A stretch of 64,000 nt of DNA from Blasia pusilla (GCA_050084515.1 CM114273.1:10168001-10232000), one strand, 5' to 3'. Shown: positions 26,801 through 37,149, counted from the first letter of the stretch. Made by a program: numbers and translations. Notes: generated by a model not told the origin, from the sequence alone.

Positions 26801-29800
26801 ATGATGAAGGATTTGATTGTGATTATAATTGCAAGATCCTCTCCTTGAAGTGAAGGACCTGGATCATCTCCCTCCCAAAATGAAGTGGACATAAAAGAAT
26901 GTGATGTGAGTTATTGAAGCTATTCCAGAACTTCACTGATCACAGGAATAATATGGAAACCTAAATGAGACTTCTGGAAGCAAGGCATGGCCTTGAAAGG
27001 GTTGAATCTTCAAGAGGTGGTATGGTGTGACCTTATTTTCATAGGGGAAATTTGGTACACATAATTGACTTCCATGGGAGCTTTGGCTGACAGAGTGGTG
27101 TTGAGTTGAAGCCACTGGGAAGGAAAAATAGCATGTGGAGGGTTAGGATGCCTAATAACTGAAGGGTTTCATGGGTTTCACCTTGATTAGGCATTGTGAC
27201 AATTAAAAGCACTTGAAGTGGAATGAAGGAAAGTGATCCTGAAAAGGGATCTTCCAACCAGAGTCCATAATCAGGATGGTTTATGAAACACAAACCTAGA
27301 ATGTGTCCTTTTAGATGAGGAAATAGCTTTTTCTTCATAAATGAATGGTTTCCAAGTCACACAATTCTTGAGACCACGCACAGCAGCAGTAGCTGGCCAT
27401 AAACATTACGTCTTGACATTTTATCCTTTATCTAGAAAGGATTATGTGGAATAGAACAGAAACCGTGATGAATTACCAAAAGTATATTTGACATGGTCAT
27501 AAAGGATAGAGCACTATCCTTTATGACCATGTAGAGTTGTGAGGAAAATGCTTCCAAAAGTAGCCAGAGAAAGGTTCAGGAAATATCCACCATTTAAAAC
27601 TAGCATAAGAAAAGAAGGCAAGTAGTCAGTACATCCTAATCCACCCTGACTAGGGTGTACTAACTAGTTGGGTTCATTTCTTACATTTCTTGACACACCC
27701 ACTGCATACATAGTGGAGGACTTTTACAAAGCTGACCTCAAAGAGCCAGAGCTAGAGGGCTTAGAGAAAGGTGTCAGGTTTGCAACCTCCCCAAATCTCC
27801 TGGGAAGAATTGGTGAGAAGTACAGGAACCATCCCTGAAGGACAATCTTAGTAATCCACTGTTTAGAGAATAGTGCTGGAGGCTCCTGTGATTAATGACT
27901 TCCAGAGTTCCACTCCAAGAGATTGGTGGAAGAGCAATTGTCAGTGTAGTATGTCAACCTGGTCGCAATAGCAAACATCTCCGCCAACAAAACACTAACC
28001 GTTACCACTGGAAATAATCACGTCCAAATTTGAGCGGAGTTTGCCATCCCAAATACGAAGACTTCTTGCTTTGGGAGCTAGTGGTAAGCTGCAAGGAGAA
28101 GAATTTCCACGTCTAGGGTTAGATTTGTCTTAGGGGATGTCTCTACATCAATGCTTTCTTGGTCACAAGAAGTCTCCACAACAGGCTGAATTTAGTAAAC
28201 TCTAGCCCAAGGTTGGGAGCTGACCAATAGAAATGTTCAGCATTCCAGAAATCTTCCTGGGACTCTAAACTACTTCGCAAGTGCTTACAGAAGTGGATGA
28301 GGCACATGTGTGTTTCTTTGTCCACATCGTCCTTCCACAGAGGGAACTAAGTCAGTTGGCATGAACTGGTATACTTCTCTTGAGTATCGCTTGGTTAGGA
28401 CCACAAATGTCTTAGTTTTTTCAGAAAAGAGATCATCAAGGAAATAGATGGATATGAGAAAAAGAAAAACTCAGGTGGCTACACTATCTGGGCGATAATG
28501 ATTGCCCATAATTAGCATCTTGTGCCAATTTCTGATTTTATCTGGGAATTTAATGACTCAAAGTTTGTCTTCAGGGCATCTACCCTAAACTGTTGGATTT
28601 TTCTGTCTTTGGCTTTGGCTTTGTCTAGTTATTCTCTTCCTCTCCACATGTCCCCTGGCCTCTCCTTTCCTCCCCTTCACCCTGGTAATTTATTACAGTC
28701 TCTCCGAAGTGCAGAGAAGAAGCCAACAAAATCAACTTCAATGCTCTTACATCCCTTCCTCATAATAGAAGTAGCGCAGACTAGTGATTTACTGTTTGGT
28801 TAAGATTATCGCACAAGAGAAGAAAGATCTGAATTTTATGAGTTGGAGATAATTATTCTTACAAGGAATGCCTTTTACCAGGTGAGTCTTGGAGGCCGTT
28901 CTGAGAGGGCAAAAAATGCCCTAACAACAATGGGAGGGTCTGTATTTAGGTATGTTTTATCTCTGAGTTTCCAGTTTAGACTACTTCACTAAATTAGTGA
29001 AGATATCTGATATACAAAAATTATTTGTGCATAGTTGAACTGTATGGGAATGCCAACTTCCAATGAATTTTAGTGCACCATGAAATATTTATTCAGTAGG
29101 AGTTCCACTAAACCAAGACGAGCAGCAAGTATCGTGAGCTTATTATTTTCCTAGTCTCAACTTGACGCTTAATCTTAAGTGGCTGAATGAATTAGAAGAC
29201 GAGGTCTCCTACATTTTTATGTGGTGCGCCAGTTTTGTGTTTGACATTTGAAAGCCTTTGTTGTTTGTACTTACATAATTGGTCTTACTTCAGAAATTAG
29301 TCATTAAACTTGAAAGCATTCTTTGAATCCATCTGACAAGAATTGATGAATTCTGTTTACAGCGGAATTGCTCTCACCAAGTTCGCTGGTGTTCTGGTTC
29401 TCTACTTCTCTAGATCTGAAATCTTTGAGGTTCGTTGCAAAACTAATCAGACCTTGGTTACTAGTGTAGAGAGCTATGAACATGCTGGTGATATCCTGGT
29501 GCCCTGTGTTGGTTTAATAACTGAGATGAAATATCTGTGTATATTAGGCAGCAAACACTGAGGCTCATGTGGCTCTTTTCATTGTTTTGGTCAATAAGAA
29601 CAGATTTACTACTTCCGGATGTACTTCGCATTGGTGGTTTTAGGAGCTCTTCATGGCCTTATTTTTCTGCCGGTTAGTTCACTTAACCCACTTGATATGT
29701 CAAGCATGCAGCTCCTGCTTGCATTTCTGACAACCAGGTGTGTTTCAATATCTTCTATTTTCTATTGGATTGCATTTATGAAGTCGCACTGTGTGCCAGT

Positions 29801-30494
29801 GCTAATCTTCAAGGAAAATGAACAAAATGAATCCAACTATAATGCTCTTTTGATTGAAGAAATTGATTGTTAAACTCACAATGATAACAAAAATATAAGT
29901 TACTGAAAGAAATTCTAATTAACAAACACCTAAAGTATACCATCTAATTACTGGATTTCCTTTATAAGGAAATTATGGAATCACTCGTCTTCAAATTGAA
30001 TAAATTGATGGATAAACTCATAATGAGAACAAAAATAATAATTTATTAAAAGAAATTCTAACAAAAAAATACCTAGAAATCATCTAATTATTTGATTCTC
30101 TAATTTCTGCCCCACCAATATATAGAAACAAAGAGAAAAATCCATACAGCATCAACAAAATGCCAATAAAAAGCTGCGACAGGTAAAGGTCATAACTGTG
30201 CAAGCACTTAGCAAGAGGATAATGGTCATTGAAGAAGGGTGTCTAACTATTGGCTCTTACAAGATAATGACTCATTCCTTCGCAAAATCCAAACATGTTT
30301 CTGAAGGTTGGAAACATTTTGAAACTTATGACGAACTTGGATTTTATGCATTGTTGTTACAGGTTCTACTGAGTCTGTGTGGTCCTCCAGCGGTAGTTCT
30401 TACATCACAAGCGGTCTCCAATCAGAAGTTGACGGCCAAGACAAGTGCAGGAACATCAGAAGATACGGGTGTGACAGAATCCTTGATAACATAA
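4533..30494 (+). CDS. NPC1: Niemann-Pick C1-type sterol transporter, 39 exons
   Basis: NPC1 is a polytopic RND-superfamily membrane protein that takes sterol from the endolysosome/vacuole lumen and moves it into the membrane; this role is family knowledge. I placed 39 exons with GT–AG borders: they are listed in the six domain entries below. Splice phases agree at every junction and the exons sum to 3,996 nt, i.e. 1,331 residues plus a TAA at 30492, close to the ~1,280 residues of other NPC1 proteins. No frameshift or internal stop was found. Order: signal peptide, cysteine-rich N-terminal sterol-binding domain, TM1, luminal domain, sterol-sensing domain, second cysteine-rich luminal domain, C-terminal permease helices. 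The start is the first ATG after an in-frame stop at 4434. Least sure: exon 1 and the exon 5/6 junction. Introns range from about 0.1 to 3.7 kb and carry repeats. MAKR lies downstream, convergent. Confidence 0.95.
6140..9429 (+). other. NPC1: NPC1 exons 3–7: N-terminal sterol-binding domain
   Basis: Exons 6140–6242, 6476–6583, 6903–7019, 8877–9027 and 9182–9429 encode residues about 60–302. Recognisable NPC1_N blocks: [57 protein letters not shown], and [12 protein letters not shown]. The many cysteines match the disulphide-rich luminal domain that binds sterol and receives it from NPC2 in animals. Exon 5 (phase 0) joins exon 6 at 8877 through the acceptor ACGCAG. An alternative with a 16-nt exon at 7083–7098 and exon 6 starting at 8890 is also in frame. 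Confidence 0.93.
9802..14268 (+). other. NPC1: NPC1 exons 8–17: TM1, TM2 and middle luminal domain
   Basis: Exons 9802–9999, 10247–10323, 10530–10647, 11186–11269, 11386–11481, 12450–12551, 12796–12864, 13170–13265, 13733–13840 and 14155–14268 encode residues 303–656. TM1 is about 309–327 ([16 protein letters not shown]) and TM2 about 404–422 ([20 protein letters not shown]). Then comes the family block around [16 protein letters not shown] and [17 protein letters not shown], and later [20 protein letters not shown]. The region corresponds to the NPC2-binding middle luminal domain of animal NPC1. Introns 11 and 12 split the FYRIEQ–ILLLFDIQ block. Confidence 0.94.
11482..12449 (+). other. NPC1 intron 12, CA/CT-rich insertion-like segment
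   Basis: Between about 11750 and 12310 the intron is CA/CT-rich on the + strand, unlike its T-rich neighbours, and ends with short repeats of CAGCTAACTAAGTTAG type (12265–12305). It looks like an inserted non-coding repeat similar in style to the one in intron 18, but I could not align the two. A 121-codon open stretch in it shows no recognisable protein. Confidence 0.3.
14560..17104 (+). other. NPC1: NPC1 exons 18–21: sterol-sensing domain
   Basis: Exons 14560–14646, 15877–16005, 16541–16739 and 16964–17104 encode residues 657–841. They hold the five-helix sterol-sensing domain: [65 protein letters not shown] and [16 protein letters not shown]. Proline 723 in the IPFLVLA block corresponds to the human NPC1 proline 691 needed for sterol sensing (family knowledge). 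The domain ends with the conserved RMDCFPCF motif on the cytosolic side. Confidence 0.96.
15030..15610. repeat. non-autonomous repeat, long copy (NPC1 intron 18)
   Basis: The ends of this ~580-bp segment (start near GAGAGGGTAGAGGGACTAG; end near TACTAGATCAGGTCAGGGGC) recur in intron 31 at 22965–23140, where the middle is missing. The interior is non-coding. A long and an internally deleted copy in the same gene fit a non-autonomous transposon family. The class is not determined. Confidence 0.5.
17479..22885 (+). other. NPC1: NPC1 exons 22–31: TM8 and cysteine-rich luminal domain
   Basis: Exons 17479–17522, 17780–17863, 18697–18765, 19051–19127, 19691–19760, 20197–20346, 20978–21043, 21758–21902, 22320–22384 and 22820–22885 encode residues 842–1120. 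A helix at about 867–884 ([17 protein letters not shown]) precedes luminal blocks [60 protein letters not shown] and [17 protein letters not shown]. Exon 26 (19691–19760) was found by splice phase plus the LCSI…CDPNSFLNE block. All cysteine-rich motifs of the family are present. Confidence 0.94.
21092..21214 (+). repeat. two-copy tandem duplication, 65-bp period
   Basis: In NPC1 intron 28, a ~60-bp unit containing ATAGACCAAGAT…GTTGGAC…TCTGTGTCAGTTAG…ATAAATCTAT occurs twice with a period of 65 bp (the ATAG starts at 21102 and 21167). The copies differ at a few bases. No coding meaning. Confidence 0.75.
22965..23140. repeat. non-autonomous repeat, short copy (NPC1 intron 31)
   Basis: Shares both flanks with the 15030–15610 repeat: a GAGAGTGGAAGGACTAATAAC-like start, and an end with AATAGCTGTCCC, AGAAGAGACTTTA and CTGTACTAGATCAGGGCAGG. 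About 400 bp of the interior of the long copy are absent. It lies in intron sequence between exons 31 and 32 and does not touch coding sequence. Confidence 0.5.
25770..26798 (+). mobile_element. LINE ORF1-type open frame in NPC1 intron 35
   Basis: An uninterrupted frame of 342 codons follows the ATG at 25770; it is open upstream to 25584. Residues about 20–45 form a coiled coil with heptad leucines. A central block with [37 protein letters not shown] and [16 protein letters not shown] is the RRM-like/CTD arrangement of LINE-1 ORF1 RNA-binding proteins. The C-terminal third is acidic, rich in E, Q and D. No endonuclease or reverse transcriptase was recognised downstream before exon 36, so the copy is ORF1 only or its ORF2 is gone. 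It sits in sense orientation inside NPC1. An intact frame suggests a recent insertion or constraint; I cannot tell which. Confidence 0.8.
26799..28881 (+). other. remainder of NPC1 intron 35
   Basis: About 2.1 kb without a recognisable coding region on either strand. It may be the decayed 3' part of the LINE whose ORF1 precedes it, but I could not find YADD-type reverse transcriptase or endonuclease motifs. It contains the perfect hairpin at 27491–27532. Confidence 0.45.
27491..27532. repeat. perfect 19-bp inverted repeat with 4-nt loop
   Basis: Bases 27491–27509 (ACATGGTCATAAAGGATAG) are the exact reverse complement of 27514–27532, separated by AGCA. In an NPC1 pre-mRNA this would fold into a 19-bp stem. 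No coding role. Confidence 0.95.
29860..30105 (+). repeat. direct repeat in the last NPC1 intron
   Basis: A segment of about 110 bp near 29860–29965 (AAACTCACAATGATAACAAAAAT…GAAATTCTAA…CATCTAATTA) recurs with substitutions near 29995–30105. It is AT-rich, non-coding and lies between exons 38 and 39. Confidence 0.65.
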
Positions 30495-33400
30495 ACGCAC
30501 ATGGATCTTTTGATTCTACTTTGTTTCAACCTAAATCAAGTATATGGTATGTCTCAAAAGCCAGTGTCCTGGTTCTCTGTGAAGTGCAGAATGCACTAAT
30601 GTATTGAGTACTTTCCTGTTTTCATCTCTCACTGGTATGCTACTCTGGCTTGTATTTCTTCATAGAGAGGGAAAAAACATTATTCCTCTGAAGGACTGTG
30701 GGGCTAGGAAACTGATAGGAAACTTTTTGAGGTCATGTTGGGTGATGGGATTTCATGTCTCTCAATCTCGTATTGACTTCTTGACGTTAAGAGCCGAACC
30801 TTTGGAGGTAACTAACAAGCCTAACGTTATTGACTGGCCCTTCTTCCAGTTTATACAGGAGGGCTACCGACATCCAAGAGACAATGAACAAGGTGGTTAT
30901 GGACACTTTTTACAACTTTCCATTTCTTCGTGTCTACAACTTGAACCTGCCAACTTGTGTGGCCCGAAGTGCCTTCAGGATATTTGTTCAGATGCATTTG
31001 ATGTATTAGCTTGACACTGCAGGAATTCATTCCCCCATGATTTCACTTATTTCAAAACTCTGAAAGTACCACTGTTTAGAATCCACAAATAATAGTGACA
31101 ATGAAGGAGACCGGGGTAACTGAACCGTTCAGATAGGAATGTTTTCTCACTGCCTGAACGCGAAGTACAAAGAATTCAGATGATAAAGAGGAACATATTA
31201 CCGAAGATGGAGGTGCTGGATCATCGCCTCCCCCCCCCCCACCCTCGCCTCCTGCTTAAAGTCTGGAGGTGTCTTAATGTGGAAAGCCCTGATTGATGTG
31301 GCTAGTCAATGTTATCAGTACCCTCTAATTGTCGATGAAGTGATGACCAAAATTTTCACCTTGCACTAGCAAACGAGATAATCTATTTGGAGACAGATCA
31401 TATTCTTTTCTGGCTAACACTTCCCGCATCCCATAGATCGAGTTGGCGGTCCCGAGCTCAATGTGTAGGTAGATCCAGCGGGCGTTAGTGGTGGTCCAAA
31501 GGCCAGTGGTGGTTGTGTAGTGGACGCTAACCTTCATTTCCGCACTTGCTTATACATAAATTAATTATACATTTTTCTCGACGGGAAGGTGCCACGCGAC
31601 AAAGTAAAATCCCAGCAGGTGCAGTCCCAAAGTATGGCAAACCCATTAGTTCGAAATGAATTTGAAAAGAATCCGACACGGTCGGAGTCTTGATTTTTAC
31701 TCTGTAATACTTCGTATTTCAGAGAGTAAACACTGGTCAGGTCTGAATGTAAATGCGATGGACGTGTCACTTTCTGTAGTAGAGATTTCCGTGAAGGTGA
31801 ATGTCCTCAAATTTCCAGGAGGCGTAGTCAACCCTAGGAGACAACAGATTGGTCACCAAACACGTTAGAATATCAGAGTCAAAATTGTCGATACAAATAG
31901 CCTCCATTTTTTACGTGATTTTAAACTGAGTAAGAAAAATTATGCCGTTTCTGTCAAGCCGTTAAGATGTGAGGGAGGGAAATTAAATTTACCCAAAACA
32001 TTTTCTGTACAGATGAAAATTAACTCAAAGAGTGTCAAAACACATTTCTTCATAGTTTTTTGCCGTACTTTTGACAAGAACGAAGTGCGTGCGCTATAGA
32101 ATCATTCAAACATCCTGTTCATACTGGTAGAGGCCAAGGCAGGAGTCATAATGTAGGAAAAACCGTGAACGTGACTTCACCCAACGCTTCTGCAGAATGT
32201 CAGAAATGCCAACAATTCCGTCTCCTCAAATAGGACCAAAATTCAGGAATTTCATTTGCTTACGCTGGCCCAGCTGCCAGCTTTTCATGTGCACTTCCAC
32301 GAATTGGATTACTTTCCGCCAGCGTATCATCTACGATCTGCCACGTCTGTTAAGGGATCGCATTAGCAGTTGGTGTAACGCTAATGTACCTGCTGGGGGC
32401 CTCGCTCGTGATGCGGCAGAGAAGTTTCCTATCAACAATCCCTCCTCTCTACTATGTGACGGGAGATGATCATCCCAACAATATCCGTGACGACTTTGGT
32501 CCAGATCGACCAATGTGAAGTATCTGATCAAATGCCAGCATTGCATTTCCCCTAGACTAAATTGGCTGTGACAAACCGTCATATAGAAGCTCCCATATTC
32601 TGTTCTGAAATACCGACACGTTAGGTCTTCTCTTCCCGACGATTATTTTTCAGCGACCACGAAGCGATTAGGAAGCTAACCCGGATTTCTCCCACATAAT
32701 CTTACGTCAACGCTAAGTCCTGGGGAACACTCCATTAGGAAATTTCGCTGCGTTCTTGCTTCCAGTGTAGAACTCCGTCCAGAGTACAATCCACGTCTGC
32801 TGACTACATCTCACATTCAGAATATCCACCCGATCGAAAGATTGCACAATTAAATTCGTAGTCAGAGGGAAAGGGAAAGGGAATTTCCCATATATGATGA
32901 ATGACCCATACAGATATCCACAACCGGCCCACTACTTAATCTTCAGTAGAATAAGGCCCAAGAACCGAAGGCTCTCCAGTTCGTCACTACATTGGTCAAA
33001 ACATCCAAAATTTACAAGGTGCCATGGAATAGACACTCGACTAAGAATTTTGCTCGTAATATCCACAATGTCCTACCTCCTCTCTTGATCTAAAGGAGCT
33101 GCAAGAAGAGCAGGGCCTGTAGCGCTACTTCGACGTTTTCTTGACGCTACACCACCTACCCAACCAACCGCTTACAATTGCCCGGCGAGCCGGGGGATTT
33201 TCACACATACCTGTCTATCTTCCATGAACTTACTAAGGACCAAAGGAAATCCGACGATGGACGACGAGAGCCTGTGTCATCTCCATGTGACAGGAAAACA
33301 CAGCTTGAACTTAATTCACTCCATACGTAGCTTGAAGGTTTCAAGAGAGCTCACACAACGAAGGACTCGATGAGCCCCATCCGTGACGGAAGCCCGTATG

Positions 33401-33873
33401 AGAAGTCTAGAATATCTAACATCAGTGAGGTTAGCTGCTCACCCTCAAGCGTCGGATCCGCTCGCTCCCAGCCTCACCGCATCCAAACTATTGAAAAGCA
33501 CCTGTCACAGACTCGCCCGGGATCACTATTTGCGAACTCCACGAAAGAAAACCAGGAGAAAAGACTGAAGAAGTCTGATACATTCACCAAGGTGATCAGA
33601 GTTTGGGTAACCGCTTTGTACACAACGCTCCCTCGCTCGCCTCTCCCTGCAACCGACTATCCCGCAGCTTTGCTAGAACTTCTCTGTTTTTTCGTTCGTG
33701 CTCCCAAGTTTAGGCATTCAATTATATCCTCATGCAGTAGTAACTATAGAGTGACGACAATAGTTATCCATCACATTCTCCGACTCGCTCCTAGCTACAC
33801 TTTACTTCACTGAACTGCATTATAATGAACGGCTTTGGTGGTATATTGTAGATGGGAGTTGCAAGTTCCCTCA
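30495..33873. other. spacer between convergent genes
   Basis: About 3.4 kb between the NPC1 stop and the MAKR stop; it must hold both 3' UTRs and terminators. I recognise no further gene. A C-run lies at about 31230–31242. The short open frames here have no recognisable domains. I could not assign polyadenylation sites. Confidence 0.5.
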
Positions 33874-35406
33874 TTACTTGTCCGACTTCGCCTGAGACTG
33901 CTTGCAATGTGCAATAGCTCCTTGGATTGCACTGTGCAGCTCGGCCACGGTGCTGGGGCTATTACTGGGAATAAGCCCGCCATTATTCGTAGACGCAGAT
34001 TTGGCGACGGCATTGCTGGCACTGATCGAAGCCTTGGAGCTCCGAGAGAATGAAGGGACCCGCAGATTTCCTGATAAAGAGTGCATTACTGGTGACCGCT
34101 TCTCAGAGAATGAAGGTTTGGGAGATGACATACTCTTAGCGAATGCTACCTTCGGAGACGGAAGGCCTGCAGACTGCGAGTGGTGAGTTGGGGAAGCCGT
34201 GAGATTACCAGAAAAAGTCGTGGTGCGGATATCAACGATTCGCAAGTTGATATCTGCTAAATCATCTCTTTGAAGGTATTTCAAATTCAATGGCTTTAAA
34301 ATATTCAGATACTTGTGCAGACTCTCTCTGGCCTTCGACGCGGAACGCTCGTGATCTTTATCTTTGGACACTGCGGCTTCAGAAGGGGGGAATGAGAACA
34401 GGCCTCCTTGCTGCATCATACTCAGAGGCCCCTTGCTGCCTGCTTGTTTCTGTTCTGCGCTGAAAGCCCTGGCTGGCCGAAGATGAACAGCCGCAGGACT
34501 CGAAATTTCGTCCGATAAGGACTTAGGAAGTTTGTTGACACCCTTTGGCTCTTCGACTCTGCCGTCGCCCTTGTTCTTCGACGATCGTTTCATGCCAAAA
34601 AACACTTTCCACTTGAATGGCGTTCGGAGCCAAGAGGAAAACAGGGACTTCTCAGAGCGCAAAGCATGGTTATTGAAGAAGTCCCGCTGCTGGAAAAAGC
34701 GCCGCTCTTTGCTGCAGTCAGAGCTGAAAGAAATGTGGTCCTTGAAGCTGGGCTGACTGCGTTTCTCAGACACGCACGCATCCTGTGAACTACCGGAAGA
34801 GTCGCGAGAAGAGCTGCTATCTCCGGAGTCCACGTCCCCAGGGGTATCGGATTCCCAAAAGTTGTTACTCCCTTGCGAGTGAAAGCTGGAGCTTCGAGAA
34901 TTGACAAGAGCCGAGCCGAGATAACTGTCATCCATCCCCAGCGCACTATATTTGAGACTACTTGGTTGGAAAAAACACGAGACCGTAACAGACGACGAGT
35001 TTCCCTTTTCCAGTTGCTTGGGAGACGACAGCTTTTGCACCATTTGCAAGCGCTTAGGTAGATGAAGAGGAAGAAGCTGGCCTTTATAGAAGAGCTCGTC
35101 AGCCGGTGAAATTCCCTTCTGCTCCACAGACTCAGCAGGATCAACGGACATACTGAACTCAAATTCCTGGGAGTCGGTCGATTTTGAGAGTTTGTGTCCT
35201 TTACCAGTCATGCTCTCCCAGTGGAATGGCAGCGCTATGTCCATGTCGAAGTACATCTCACGCTCAGGAAACAAATCAGCGGACCTCCTTTCGTGGGGCA
35301 CTCCGGCCGGCACACTTCCGAATGTTGGTAACTCCTCTCGGTGGTCAGACCCTCCCATACCACCTGCCCCATGCTCGCGCCTATCTATATCCCCAGTGAG
35401 CTGCAT
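33874..35406 (-). CDS. membrane-associated kinase regulator (MAKR/BKI1 family)
   Basis: MAKR proteins, including BRI1 kinase inhibitor 1, sit on the inner face of the plasma membrane through basic/hydrophobic hooks and modulate receptor-like kinases. Seen here in 510 residues: an N-terminal YFDMDIALP (52–60) and EFEFSMS (81–87) motif; the hallmark SPADELFYKGQLLPLHLP (100–117); a Ser-rich stretch (about 185–210); a Lys/aromatic stretch FKWKVFFGMKRSSKNKG (264–280), a likely membrane hook; SLHKYLNILKPLNLKYLQR (362–380); and the C-terminal AELHSAIQGAIAHCK (488–502), matching the kinase-interacting motif of the family. One exon, as usual. I chose the ATG at 35406; the frame extends 21 codons further to a GTG but has no ATG before an upstream stop at 35482. 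Longer than typical angiosperm MAKRs (~200–380 aa). The partner kinase is unknown. Confidence 0.9.
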   Translation of the reverse strand: MQLTGDIDRREHGAGGMGGSDHREELPTFGSVPAGVPHERRSADLFPEREMYFDMDIALPFHWESMTGKGHKLSKSTDSQEFEFSMSVDPAESVEQKGISPADELFYKGQLLPLHLPKRLQMVQKLSSPKQLEKGNSSSVTVSCFFQPSSLKYSALGMDDSYLGSALVNSRSSSFHSQGSNNFWESDTPGDVDSGDSSSSRDSSGSSQDACVSEKRSQPSFKDHISFSSDCSKERRFFQQRDFFNNHALRSEKSLFSSWLRTPFKWKVFFGMKRSSKNKGDGRVEEPKGVNKLPKSLSDEISSPAAVHLRPARAFSAEQKQAGSKGPLSMMQQGGLFSFPPSEAAVSKDKDHERSASKARESLHKYLNILKPLNLKYLQRDDLADINLRIVDIRTTTFSGNLTASPTHHSQSAGLPSPKVAFAKSMSSPKPSFSEKRSPVMHSLSGNLRVPSFSRSSKASISASNAVAKSASTNNGGLIPSNSPSTVAELHSAIQGAIAHCKQSQAKSDK

Positions 35407-37136
35407 CTTGGCACTCCTGGCCTCCGGGTAGTCGGCAAATGTTGCACGGAATCGAGAGTCCTTGGCCACGAACGTAGCCTCTCACTCGCACCTTTCCAGG
35501 CAACCACCAGAAACAGATTACTCAAACCCTTCCAACATCGTTTACTCGCATTCAAGGGCTCGAATCTTCCAAGGACGAGGTCACTTGCTATGTTCGGCTC
35601 CTGTCGTCAATCCTTCTTCGACAGTAAATCTCGAACCTCTCCACCTCCGATAAGCCTGGCGATCCTGCCATGTACTCCACCGGTCGTAAGCAAGTCGTCC
35701 ATACTAAACTTCCTACTTCCCTGCACCAATTGCGTTCCGCACAACATGAGCGGCTGACACTACATTCCCGCTTGTTAACAGAGACATTCGAGCTTCTTCA
35801 CATCCACCCCAAGCACTACGTGAAACTCGTCACCGATGGTACACATTAATGTCTACGAAGAACGCAGCAGTGACGTGGGGAATTCGCCCGGGGATCTGCC
35901 TAACATGCGGAAGTCACACGCGAAGAGAGACGGGGAAGTGACGCACGTCGAGTAGCACTGAAGGGATCCACTGCTGAGGGGCAGAGGAACTGGTTGTATT
36001 CCAACATTTCATTCTAGTTGAGAGTTCGATGACATTCTGCTCCGGACATGACCTACCAGCTCGTGAAGCTCGTCTCACTGAGGGTGAAAACGACAAGAAT
36101 TGCCAGAGCGGCGTCGACAGCGGCTCATCAAATAGTGCCAGACATCGAAAGGGCCAGGAGCGAGTAAGGGAGGAGTGAGGATTTGTAGAGCCACGCCAGG
36201 GCCGCCAGGCAGCGTGCCAAAAGCTATTACTGACACACCTTCAGAAATGAAGAAAAACTAGACCCCGGCCCCGCTCATTATGTCTCCGGAAGACAAAAGT
36301 TCCCTCTCTTCTTCGTCTCCCCTTCACCCCTAACTTACGGTCCACTCTCTACCTTCTCGCTACCGATAGACATTCCGTCCCATGATCCCATCCATCCAGC
36401 CATGACACGAGTCAGACCCTGGATTCGTCGCGTACTCGCATCAACATCGCCAGTACAAAAAAACAAGACAAAAAAATCGGTGACGAAATCACCGGTTGCG
36501 TGCAGCAATACTTAATACCGCTTAGCTCAACTCACCATTCCGCCGCTGGCTGGGCTTCTGTACGTATGCACCTGTACGATAACCACCGCCTTTACTCTCA
36601 CTCTCGCTCTATTTCTCCTAGCAGGCTCAGACTTCGTTGCCCGCAGCGCAATTATACTCGACCAGGACACCAGGACGGAAAGGAGATTTCTGACGACAAA
36701 GCGGGGAGCGATGATGTACATCGGCATGGTAAATCTTCGACCCTTCGCAGGAGTTCGGTCGGTCCCAGCAGGGATCCCGACCGTGATATGGAATCACGGG
36801 TCCGGCCCTCCCCAGCGCACCTCTGCGGCCGACACAGAGCGCTAGGTACACGGCACTTGGGGTGGCAGCTGTTCCAGCTGGTCACCAGGACGTGCGAGGA
36901 GCGTAGTGACGGTGTAGTCTAGGTCACTAGAGAGGCCCCGGGAAGTGGGGGAGGAATAGGCCCGACGGCACGAGACGGTAGCTCCGACGATAGAGAGCTA
37001 CTCGTTTTTATCGTAGTGCATCTTCTCCTGTCTCTCACGATAGAGAAACAAGATCGGGCGGATCCCGCCGGGAGAGTGCTTTACTCACATGTTTCGCACC
37101 AGTGGCCCGGGGAGACGCGGTGCAAAAGCACAAATA
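35407..37136. other. upstream region of the MAKR gene
   Basis: Balanced-composition DNA upstream of the minus-strand MAKR gene, presumably 5' UTR and promoter at 35.4–36.5 kb. The open stretches around 36500–36922 on + and 36527–36885 on − overlap each other and have no recognisable domains. I cannot place a transcription start. Confidence 0.4.
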
Positions 37137-37145
37137 ATATATAAA
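37137..37145 (+). promoter_or_regulatory. TATA-box-like sequence
   Basis: AATATATAAAG lies in a GC-balanced stretch, with a GC-rich sequence following, which is what a plus-strand core promoter looks like. No coding region follows that I recognise, so this could be a promoter of a lost or non-coding transcript, or chance. Confidence 0.25.
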
Positions 37146-37149
37146 GTGA

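Larger units (their letters stand above)
23610..30494 (+). other. NPC1: NPC1 exons 32–39: C-terminal permease helices
   Basis: Exons 23610–23703, 24181–24217, 24365–24422, 25036–25146, 28882–28949, 29363–29429, 29604–29672 and 30363–30494 encode residues 1121–1331. Blocks include [67 protein letters not shown] and [17 protein letters not shown]. These are the last transmembrane helices of an RND permease. After LLSLCGPP about 34 polar residues follow to the stop, with no obvious C-terminal dileucine as in animal NPC1. Exon 33 is only 37 nt. Intron 35 (25147–28881, 3.7 kb) is the longest and contains a LINE ORF1. Confidence 0.94.

Noticed and set aside
26799-28881. possible LINE ORF2 after the intronic ORF1
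   Set aside because: I checked the frames for endonuclease and YADD motifs and found none convincing; left as unassigned intron.
33370-33813. 147-codon open stretch on + in the NPC1–MAKR spacer
   Set aside because: No recognisable domain, and it lies just beyond the 3' end of MAKR where UTR is expected.
34590-35162. 190-codon open frame inside the MAKR gene
   Set aside because: Same strand, different frame from the MAKR coding sequence; a shadow of it.
36500-36922. 140-codon open stretch on +
   Set aside because: Overlapped by three open stretches on the other strand, no domain, and composition gives open frames by chance.
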